In this document: positions 1 to 5,194 of the stretch, piece after piece
Position numbering within the stretch: position 1 is the first letter of the stretch
Layout: each line of letters begins with the position of its first letter
Assembly: GCA_016791325.1 (NCBI GenBank)
Contig: JAEUMU010000138.1
Coordinates: 1-12,597 of the forward strand
Origin: Hyphomonadaceae bacterium
GTDB lineage: Bacteria; Pseudomonadota; Alphaproteobacteria; Caulobacterales; Aquidulcibacteraceae
Direction: 5' to 3'
DNA length: 12,597 nt
Made by a program: the position numbers and the translations under genes
The notes under the pieces: model-generated
The model's database searches: none
The model's input: the letters and a program-made list of their open reading frames with translations, nothing else
Told to the model about the DNA's origin: nothing

Positions 1-415
1 CGATCACCACCGCACCCTGACGCAACAGCCCCACCTGCTCGCGCAGCAGCAGCATCGCCAACACCACCACGAACAGCGAACGCGTGAACGAAAGCGATTG
101 CGCCGTGGCGAGCGGCAGGTGCGCGAAGGCGTAAAACGAAGCCAAGAGGCCAATGCCTGTGGCCAGACACCGGCGCGCCATCACCCAAGGGCGCGGCGTG
201 GCCCACACATTATCCCGTGCGCGCAGGATCAGCGGCGTCAACAGCACCATGCCCAGCGCGCAGCGCACGAACACCATCTGCGTTTCGGCAAAGCCGCGCT
301 CCGCCAGGAGCTTGATGCAGACGACCATCACCGTGAAGCCGACGCCGGAGGCGAGCATCCACAGCGCGCCTTGGGTATTGCCGGAAAGCTTGGCTTGGGG
401 CGCGACGAGGCTCAT
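1..415 (-). CDS. DMT-superfamily (EamA) permease, C-terminus cut by window edge
   Basis: Inner-membrane transporter of the drug/metabolite family; substrate unknown. I translated the complementary strand from the ATG at 415. The frame stays open for 138 codons to the window edge, so roughly the N-terminal half of a family protein of about 290-300 residues is present. It begins MSLVAPQAKLSGNTQGALWM, and hydrophobic stretches follow at about residues 17-37, 48-64, 84-103 and 108-125. Between them lie features typical of EamA halves: a conserved Arg in FVRCALG, and the FYAFAHLPLATAQSLSF segment. It begins 33 nt downstream of the PEP mutase-like gene on the same strand, so the two are probably co-transcribed. 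No clear Shine-Dalgarno sequence precedes the ATG; an internal Met at residue 20 is a less likely alternative. The family call is firm, the substrate cannot be inferred. Confidence 0.8.
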   Translation of the reverse strand, partial: MSLVAPQAKLSGNTQGALWMLASGVGFTVMVVCIKLLAERGFAETQMVFVRCALGMVLLTPLILRARDNVWATPRPWVMARRCLATGIGLLASFYAFAHLPLATAQSLSFTRSLFVVVLAMLLLREQVGLLRQGAVVI

Positions 416-448
416 CGCTGGCGTTGGTGCGCGCGGGCGGCGGCGGCG

Positions 449-1255
449 TCAACCTTTGAACAGGGCGTTATAATCAAGCGGCGCGCCGCGGCGGCGCCAC
501 AGCGCTTCGGAATCGCCCGCGGCCATGAATTCCGCCATCGCTTCGCGCGCGGCGGCCATGGCGGCGTTGAACGTGCCGGTTGCGGCCGAAAGGCGCTTTA
601 CACCGAGCGCCTTGAGCGCGGCGGCATCGGGAAGGCCCGGGCGAGCCATGACATTGAGCGGCAGGCCCGCGCCAGCCGCGACGGCGGCGATCTCATCTGG
701 CTTGACGATGCCGGGGACGAACACACCGCTGGCGCCGGCGGCCTTGAGCGCCGCGGCGCGGCGCAGCGTCTCTTCCACCTGGGCCCCCTCGGGGGCGAGC
801 GCCTTCAAATACACATCGGTGCGCGCATTGATGAAGAGATCGACGCCCGCGCGTACGGCGGCGTTGCGCACCGCTTCGACCTTGCGCAGATGCAGCTCGT
901 GCGGCGCGGTTCCGTCCTCCAGGTTGACGCCCACCGCGCCCGCATCAATGAACCGCGCGACATTCTCCCCCGCTTGAGCGGGATCGTCGGCATAGCCGGC
1001 CTCGGCGTCACAGGTGATGGGAACGCCGACAACACGCGCGATTTGCGCCACGGCATTGACCAGCTTTTCGGGCGGAAAGTGGTGCCCGTCAGCGTAGCCA
1101 TGCGCCCAAGCGACGGCGGCGCTCGATGTGGCGATGGCTTTTGCGCCGGCCTCTTGGGCGATGCGTGCGGAGGCGGCGTCCCACACATTCGGCAGAATCA
1201 AAAAATCGGCGTGCAGCGCATGAAAGGCGGCGGCGTCTTGCGGGCGTGCGGGCAT
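449..1255 (-). CDS. Isocitrate lyase/PEP mutase superfamily protein
   Basis: 268-residue cytosolic TIM-barrel enzyme of the isocitrate lyase/phosphoenolpyruvate mutase superfamily, whose members make or break C-C or P-C bonds in 2-oxo-acid-like substrates using Mg2+. Visible signatures are LPNVWDAASAR (21-31), the ATSSAAVAWAHGYADG region (42-57), the metal-binding CDAEAGYAD (82-90; D83 and E85), VNLEDG with E113 (110-115), and INARTDVYL (142-150). The KKCGH catalytic loop of true isocitrate lyase is absent, so it is not a glyoxylate-cycle enzyme. Methylisocitrate lyase, oxaloacetate decarboxylase or a PEP-mutase-like activity remain possible. The start is placed at 1255 because GGGAGA lies just upstream; an in-frame extension to 1327 has no family similarity. 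The CHCC zinc-finger gene lies 113 nt upstream and the DMT permease 33 nt downstream, which suggests one transcription unit, perhaps pairing an enzyme with an exporter or importer of a small acid. Confidence 0.88.
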   Translation of the reverse strand: MPARPQDAAAFHALHADFLILPNVWDAASARIAQEAGAKAIATSSAAVAWAHGYADGHHFPPEKLVNAVAQIARVVGVPITCDAEAGYADDPAQAGENVARFIDAGAVGVNLEDGTAPHELHLRKVEAVRNAAVRAGVDLFINARTDVYLKALAPEGAQVEETLRRAAALKAAGASGVFVPGIVKPDEIAAVAAGAGLPLNVMARPGLPDAAALKALGVKRLSAATGTFNAAMAAAREAMAEFMAAGDSEALWRRRGAPLDYNALFKG

Positions 1256-1368
1256 GGATGTCTCCCTCGTTTTGCGAAGGATGTAGGGACGCGGACGCGA
1301 TGATGCTCGCCGCAATCGGACGCGCACACGGTTTTGGTGTGGATTTGCGACAAACGGCGCGGGCGCGC

Positions 1369-1563
1369 CTAGTGACCTTCGCTACTGGGCTTCAGTACGA
1401 AGCGGCGATCGCAATACAGGCACTCGACGAAGTTTTCCTCGCCCATGTCGTACCAGACGACGGGGTGACCCAAGGCGCCGCCGCCGCCATCACATTTGAC
1501 CTTATGGCCTGTAACCTCGATCACCTCGGGCGCCGGGCGCGCGAAGGGATCGCCGGGGGTCAT
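1369..1563 (-). CDS. CHCC zinc-finger mini-protein (NDUFS6-like)
   Basis: 64-residue protein of the zf-CHCC family, which includes the zinc-binding C-terminus of mitochondrial complex I subunit NDUFS6; bacterial members are usually stand-alone proteins of about 60-80 residues. The zinc ligands are visible in order: C24 (KVKCDGGGG), H33 (GHP), then C48 and C51 (VECLYC). The surrounding GGGALGHPVVWYDMG and CDRRFVL are typical of alphaproteobacterial members. By homology it may act in respiratory complex I assembly or structure, but no nuo genes are nearby, so that is inference. The ATG at 1563 has no ribosome-binding site. An in-frame TTG at 1599 is preceded by GAGAGAAAAC and would add 12 residues, so the true start may be there. 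The gene diverges from the ABC-transporter operon. Confidence 0.85.
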   Translation of the reverse strand: MTPGDPFARPAPEVIEVTGHKVKCDGGGGALGHPVVWYDMGEENFVECLYCDRRFVLKPSSEGH

Positions 1564-1616
1564 CTGATCGGTAGCGGGGTTGTGCGGCAGTTTGGACAAG
1601 TTTTCTCTCGCTGCTG

Positions 1617-1645
1617 TTGAAGCGCGCGGCGGGGCTCCGTAACTA
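1617..1645 (+). promoter_or_regulatory. Sigma70-type promoter of the ABC/tautomerase/YdcZ/AKR operon
   Basis: TTGAAG at 1617-1622 and TAACTA at 1640-1645 are separated by exactly 17 nt. Transcription would start near 1652 and leave a leader of about 35 nt before the ATG at 1687. It lies in the gap between two divergent genes and points to the four-gene operon. This is a match by eye to the housekeeping consensus, not proof. Confidence 0.45.
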
Positions 1646-1686
1646 GAGCGCATCGCGCGTCCGCGCAATCGCTCCCCGAGGCCCCC

Positions 1687-2631
1687 ATGAACGCCGCCGC
1701 CTCCCCGCCCACGTACGCCATCGAAGCGCGCGGGCTCGACAAAACCTACCGCGCCCAGGGCAAAGCGCCGGCCACGCATGCGCTGAAGGCCGTGGACCTG
1801 GCAATCCCGCGCGGCTCGTTCTTCGGCCTGCTGGGGCCGAACGGGGCAGGCAAATCCACGTTCATCAACATTCTGGGCGGCCTGGTGGTGAAATCGGGCG
1901 GCAGGGCTTCGATCTGGGGCCACGACATAGACGCCGACCCGATGAACGCGCGCGGCGCCATCGGCATTGTGCCCCAGGAAATCAATATCGACCCATTCTT
2001 CACGCCGGCCGAGGGGCTTGAACTGCAGGCGGGGTATTATGGCGTGCCGAAAGCGGAGCGCCGCACGGAGGAGATCCTGCGCGCCGTGGGGCTGTGGGAT
2101 AAGCGCGACGCCTATGCGCGCACGCTCTCCGGCGGCATGAAGCGCCGGCTGCTGGTGGCGAAGGCGATGGTGCATTCCCCGCCTGTGCTGGTGCTGGACG
2201 AGCCGACGGCGGGCGTGGACGTGGAGTTGCGTAAACAGCTTTGGGATTATGTGCGCAGCCTGCACGCTCAGGGCGTGACAATCGTGCTGACCACGCACTA
2301 TCTGGAAGAAGCCCAGGAGCTTTGCGACACCATCGCCATCATCAATCATGGCCAAGTGATCGCATGCGAGCCCACGCCGCAGCTGATCGGGCGGCTTGAC
2401 CGCAAGACGCTGGTGGTGACCCCGCAAGCGCCGATCGCGCCGCCCATCGCCGGCTTTAAAGATTTGACTTTCGCCATGCGCCCAACCGGCGCCTTCACGC
2501 TGACTTATAAAACCAGCGAACATTCGGTCGAGCAATTGCTGGACCGCGTGCGCGCGGCGGGGGTGGCGATCAAAGACCTCTCGATCGAAGAGCCGGATTT
2601 GGAAGACGTGTTCGTGGAGCTGACAGCCTGA
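1687..2631 (+). CDS. ABC-type exporter ATPase, YadG-like
   Basis: 314-residue cytosolic nucleotide-binding subunit of an ABC-2-type exporter. It has every expected motif: Walker A GPNGAGKST (50-58), Q-loop Q97 in IVPQEINIDPF, signature LSGGMKRR (147-154), Walker B VLVLDEP (167-173), D-loop AGVD (175-178), and switch His H204 in TTHYLEEA. A C-terminal extension of about 80 residues ends EEPDLEDVFVELTA, as in drug or polysaccharide export ATPases. The stretch from VPQEINIDPF to LTTHYLEEA closely resembles E. coli YadG as I remember it, including AGYYGV and GVDVELR. YadG is normally paired with the YadH permease, but no ABC-2 membrane protein is encoded nearby, so the partner must lie elsewhere or the ATPase serves a distant permease. 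Its TGA overlaps the next ATG by one base. A GAGG just upstream serves as a weak ribosome-binding site. Confidence 0.92.
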   Translation: MNAAASPPTYAIEARGLDKTYRAQGKAPATHALKAVDLAIPRGSFFGLLGPNGAGKSTFINILGGLVVKSGGRASIWGHDIDADPMNARGAIGIVPQEINIDPFFTPAEGLELQAGYYGVPKAERRTEEILRAVGLWDKRDAYARTLSGGMKRRLLVAKAMVHSPPVLVLDEPTAGVDVELRKQLWDYVRSLHAQGVTIVLTTHYLEEAQELCDTIAIINHGQVIACEPTPQLIGRLDRKTLVVTPQAPIAPPIAGFKDLTFAMRPTGAFTLTYKTSEHSVEQLLDRVRAAGVAIKDLSIEEPDLEDVFVELTA

Positions 2632-2834
2632 TGCCTTACGTCAACATCAAAATCACCAAGACCGGCGCCACCGCCGAACAGAAGGCCGAGCTGATCAAGG
2701 GCGCGACCGACCTGCTGCAGCGCGTGCTGAACAAAAACCCGGCCACCACTTTCGTCATCATCGAAGAGGTCGAGACCGATAATTGGGGCGTGGGCGGAGA
2801 GAGCGTGACCGCGATTGCGGCCAAGAGGAAATGA
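2631..2834 (+). CDS. 4-oxalocrotonate tautomerase family protein
   Basis: 67-residue member of the tautomerase superfamily, whose small subunits assemble into oligomers and use the N-terminal proline, exposed after Met removal, as a general base. MPYVNIKITKTGATAEQKAE gives Pro1 (mature numbering), a beta strand and the family EQK. VIIEEVETDNWGVGGESV matches the C-terminal beta segment (Phe50/Gly region of 4-OT). Compared from memory with Pseudomonas 4-OT (62 residues), both catalytic arginines are replaced: Arg11 by Ala12 and Arg39 by Phe40 here. Classical hydroxymuconate tautomerase activity is therefore doubtful and the substrate is unknown. It is translationally coupled on both sides, sharing one base with the ABC ATPase stop and with its own TGA inside the next gene's ATGA. 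Confidence 0.88.
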   Translation: MPYVNIKITKTGATAEQKAELIKGATDLLQRVLNKNPATTFVIIEEVETDNWGVGGESVTAIAAKRK

Positions 2835-3307
2835 GCGGCAACCTTCCCTTCTACATTGTGCTTTCGGCGCTTGCCGGCGTGCTGATTCCGATCATGGCCG
2901 CGCTTTCCGGCGCGCTGGGGCGCACGCTGGATAACCCCCAGGTGGCGGCGCTGGTGGTGATCACCGGCGCGTTTCTGATGGTGCTGGCGTTTACGCTGGC
3001 GACCGGCGCGAACGGCTTTCGCTGGGCGCAGCTGGCGCAGGCGACGCCCGTGCAGCTGGCGAGCGGCTTCGCCATGGCGTTTTATTTGCTTTCGATCACC
3101 TATCTGGCGCCGCGATTTGGCGTGGGCAATGCGGTGATGCTGGTGGTGGCGGGGCAGATCGCTTCGGCGGCGGCGATCGACCATTTCGGCTTGTTCGGCG
3201 CGCCGCAGAAGCCGGTGGACGCGATGCGCGCCGGCGGGCTGGTGATTATGGTGATCGGCGTGGTGATCGCGCAGCTGGCGGCGAATGGAGCGCGGCCGCA
3301 AAACTGA
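2831..3307 (+). CDS. YdcZ/DUF606-family small membrane transporter (DMT)
   Basis: 158-residue inner-membrane protein of the DMT_YdcZ (DUF606) family; substrate unknown. Five hydrophobic segments can be read at about 7-28, 38-58, 77-94, 99-117 and 134-151. The family hallmark is present as YLAPRFGVGNAVMLVVAGQI (91-110) followed by DHFGLFG (117-123) and a PVDAMRAGG turn. The start at 2831 is chosen because ATGA overlaps the tautomerase stop, which implies translational coupling; the frame is open 48 nt further upstream, but that part lies inside the tautomerase gene. The length fits single-domain YdcZ proteins, which work as dimers or as two-gene pairs; no second copy is present here. Confidence 0.88.
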   Translation: MSGNLPFYIVLSALAGVLIPIMAALSGALGRTLDNPQVAALVVITGAFLMVLAFTLATGANGFRWAQLAQATPVQLASGFAMAFYLLSITYLAPRFGVGNAVMLVVAGQIASAAAIDHFGLFGAPQKPVDAMRAGGLVIMVIGVVIAQLAANGARPQN

Positions 3308-3318
3308 AGGAGCGAAAG

Positions 3319-4299
3319 ATGGAGTATGTGAACCTCGGCTCCTCCGGGCTCAAAGTATCGCGCATCTGCCTGGGCTGCATGGCTTACGGCGACGGCTCCA
3401 AGCCGGGTCATCCGTGGGCGATGGGCGAAGAGGCCGGCCGGCCCTTCTTCCGCCAGGCGCTGGATCTGGGCGTGAACTTCTTCGATACGGCCAATGTCTA
3501 TTCCGGCGGAACCAGCGAAGAAATCACCGGGAGGGCGCTGAAGGATTTCGCGCGGCGCGAAGAGATCGTGCTGGCGACGAAAGTGCATGGCGTGATGCGC
3601 CCCAACGACGCCAATGGCGGCGGGCTATCGCGCAAAGCCATCATGACCGAGATCGACCATAGCCTGCGCCGGCTGGGAACGGATTACATCGATCTCTATC
3701 AAATCCATCGCTGGGACAACGCCACGCCGATCGAAGAAACTCTGGAAGCGCTGCATGACGTGGTGAAGGCGGGCAAGGCGCTCTATATCGGCGCCTCTTC
3801 GATGTGGGCGTGGCAGTTCATGAAGGCGCTGGCGCTACAGCAGGCGCATGGCTGGGCGCGGTTCGTCTCCATGCAGAACCACATGAACCTGCTCTACCGC
3901 GAGGAGGAGCGCGAAATGCTGCCGCTGTGCCGGGATCAGGGCGTGGGGGTGATCCCATGGTCGCCGCTGGCGCGAGGGCGCCTGGCGCGGCCGTGGGGCG
4001 AGGCCACCAAGCGCAGCGAAAGCGACCGCTTCGGGCAGTATCTCTATCGCAAAACCGAAGACGCCGACCGCGCGGTGGCGGACGTGGTGGGCGCGATCGC
4101 GGCCGAACGCGGCGTGGCGCGCGCGCAAATCGCGCTCGCGTGGCTGCTGACCAAGCCCGGCGTGACGGCGCCCATCGTTGGCGCGACAAAGCCCGAACAC
4201 CTCCAGGATGCGGCGACGGCGTTGAGCGTGAAGCTCAGCAGCGAAGAGATCGCGCGGCTGGAAGCGCCTTACATCCCCCACCCGGTCGCCGGGCACTGA
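3319..4299 (+). CDS. yajO: YajO-type aldo/keto reductase
   Basis: 326-residue NADPH-dependent cytosolic aldo/keto reductase. The catalytic tetrad is intact: D56 and Y61 (FFDTANVYSGG), K88 (LATKVHG) and H130 (LYQIHRWD). The C-terminal cofactor-binding part has VIPWSPLARGRL (211-222) and a PIVGATKPEHL segment (286-295). Overall it matches E. coli YajO as I recall it (same length, same LGCM, QIHRWD, TPIEETLEAL, REEEREMLPLC and RPWGE stretches). YajO has been linked to 1-deoxyxylulose 5-phosphate formation and general carbonyl reduction; the physiological substrate here is unknown. It begins 11 nt after the YdcZ gene with a good GGAG ribosome-binding site and closes the four-gene operon. Confidence 0.93.
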   Translation: MEYVNLGSSGLKVSRICLGCMAYGDGSKPGHPWAMGEEAGRPFFRQALDLGVNFFDTANVYSGGTSEEITGRALKDFARREEIVLATKVHGVMRPNDANGGGLSRKAIMTEIDHSLRRLGTDYIDLYQIHRWDNATPIEETLEALHDVVKAGKALYIGASSMWAWQFMKALALQQAHGWARFVSMQNHMNLLYREEEREMLPLCRDQGVGVIPWSPLARGRLARPWGEATKRSESDRFGQYLYRKTEDADRAVADVVGAIAAERGVARAQIALAWLLTKPGVTAPIVGATKPEHLQDAATALSVKLSSEEIARLEAPYIPHPVAGH

Positions 4300-4322
4300 G
4301 CGGCGCCGCGCGGGCGCAAACG

Positions 4323-4351
4323 AAAACGGCCGACGCTTGCGCGCCGGCCGT
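4323..4351 (-). terminator. Rho-independent terminator of the HU gene
   Basis: A perfect 7-bp stem, ACGGCCG at 4326-4332 and CGGCCGT at 4345-4351, encloses a 12-nt loop. Read on the minus strand, the second arm runs into TTT (4325-4323), which gives four consecutive U residues. It lies 40 nt past the HU stop codon. On the plus strand no T-run follows, so it would serve the aldo/keto reductase operon poorly. A second, weaker hairpin (CCTT-ga-AAGG with flanking CGA/TCG) lies just beside it. Confidence 0.6.
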
Positions 4352-4390
4352 CTCGACAACCTTGAAAGGTCGTAATTCTTCGCGCCGTGC

Positions 4391-4801
4391 TTAGCGGGCG
4401 ACAGCGGCCTTCATCACGGCCGACTGACGGAACGCCAGCTTCTTCGACGCCTTGATCTTCACCGGCTCGCCCGTTTGCGGGTTGCGGCCCATGCGGGCCT
4501 TGCGGTGGCGGATCATGATCATGCCGACGTCGCCGATCTTCACCTTCGCGCCCTTGAGCACGTAGGCCTTCACAACGTCGAGATAGCCTTCGGTCATCGC
4601 CTTGGCTTCGGACTTCTTGATGCCGAGGTGATCGGCGACCGACTGCAGCAGAGCGCTGGCGGTGACGGTCTTGCCGGCGGTCGCGGTGACGCGGACCGGC
4701 TTGGCGGCCGGGGCCGCCTTCTTCGCGGGGCTCTTGCGAGCTGCGGACTTCTTCTTGGCCGGCGCTTTTTTCGCCGCCTTCTTCGTCGCCTTGCGGGCCA
4801 T
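4391..4801 (-). CDS. HU-family DNA-binding protein with histone H1-like N-terminal tail
   Basis: 136-residue nucleoid protein. Residues 1-36 form a Lys/Ala/Pro-rich basic tail with repeated AKK/AAK/PAKK units, like the C-terminal tail of eukaryotic histone H1. Residues 45-136 form the HU/IHF fold, with dimerisation helices at about 46-80 (ALLQSVADHLG, EAKAMTEGYLDVV), the KIGDVG turn (88-93), and the DNA-binding arm signature GRNPQTGEPVKIKASK (105-120). Standard HU is about 90 residues, so the tail adds some 45. The start at 4801 has a strong AAGGGGA ribosome-binding site; the open frame runs further upstream, but those codons look non-coding. The protein should bind DNA non-specifically as a dimer and the tail probably adds neutralising contacts; the latter is inference from tailed HU proteins in other bacteria. 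It is monocistronic with its own terminator, convergent with the aldo/keto reductase gene. Confidence 0.93.
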   Translation of the reverse strand: MARKATKKAAKKAPAKKKSAARKSPAKKAAPAAKPVRVTATAGKTVTASALLQSVADHLGIKKSEAKAMTEGYLDVVKAYVLKGAKVKIGDVGMIMIRHRKARMGRNPQTGEPVKIKASKKLAFRQSAVMKAAVAR

Positions 4802-4950
4802 TTGCTTTCCCCTTTTCAATGGTTGTCGTGCGTTAAACTCAACGAACCGCCGGTGAAGCTTTGGCTCTGATGGCCTCGTTCTCACCGCCGGCACACGAGT
4901 GAATGCCACTCATTTCTTGATGGAGCGTGACCGCGCCTCTCTAGCGATGT

Positions 4951-4982
4951 GCCGAAAAGCCCTATTTTTGGGGGTTTTTGGC
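4951..4982. repeat. Imperfect 32-bp inverted repeat upstream of HU
   Basis: The plus strand reads GCCGAAAAGCCCT, a 6-nt AT-rich loop, then GGGGGTTTTTGGC. The arms pair over about 12 positions (GCC/GGC, AAAA/TTTT, CCC/GGG plus G-T wobbles) with one G-G mismatch. It lies 150 nt upstream of the HU start codon. It could be a protein-binding site, a leader hairpin if transcription starts upstream, or a processed RNA structure. Confidence 0.45.
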
Positions 4983-5150
4983 GTGTTGGCGCGATTTCCC
5001 TGGCATGGCCCCCTGCGAGTCGCAACGCAAAAATGCTGATTTAGGTGGGTTTTGCGCAGCGGCGGCGCGATGTCGCGGGCGCGCTGTGGCGGCAAAACAT
5101 GCATGAACAGCCCCAAAAGCGCGACTTGAGGCGGTGAAATCGAATCGTTT

Positions 5151-5191
5151 CGCGCCGCGCGCTTGGGAACACGCGGCGCGAGGGCGGCGCG
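5151..5191 (+). terminator. GC-rich hairpin followed by a T-run on the plus strand (possible terminator)
   Basis: CGCGCCGC (5151-5158) can pair with GCGGCGCG (5184-5191), which is followed directly by TTTTTATT on the plus strand. An alternative 9-bp pairing uses 5151-5159 with 5172-5180. On the minus strand, where the repeat-lipoprotein gene ends at 5195, the hairpin follows the stop codon closely but has no T-run after it. It may therefore terminate that gene poorly, or end an unseen plus-strand transcript. The T-run may also be accidental. Confidence 0.3.
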
Positions 5192-5194
5192 TTT

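Larger units (their letters stand above)
4802..5194. other. 393-bp intergenic region between the repeat-lipoprotein gene and HU
   Basis: No convincing coding sequence: short open frames here lack ribosome-binding sites and known protein features. It is less GC-rich than its flanks, with A and T runs at about 4954-4980 and 5030-5034. It must carry the HU promoter (minus strand), but I could not find a good -35/-10 pair. It holds several inverted repeats: GAGTG/CACTC (4897-4901/4907-4911), an imperfect 32-bp one at 4951-4982, TGCGA-g-TCGCA (5014-5024), and a GC-rich hairpin at 5151-5191. An unannotated RNA gene or an HU regulatory leader is possible but unproven. Confidence 0.6.

Noticed and set aside
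98..1303. A 401-codon plus-strand open frame opposite the PEP mutase-like and DMT genes
   Set aside because: It spans two genuine genes and their gap on the other strand and has an Arg/Gly-rich, shadow-like composition.
1330..1350. CACAC/GTGTG hairpin between the zinc-finger and PEP mutase-like genes, considered as a terminator
   Set aside because: The stem is only 5 bp and is not followed by a T-run on the minus strand.
1369..2535. A 388-codon open frame on the minus strand opposite the ABC ATPase gene
   Set aside because: Only its last 64-76 codons form a real protein (the CHCC zinc finger); the rest is an Arg/His-rich shadow of the ATPase gene, as often seen in GC-rich DNA.
4910..5116. 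A 68-codon minus-strand open frame in the HU upstream region
   Set aside because: No ribosome-binding site, no recognisable motif, and a composition unlike a protein.
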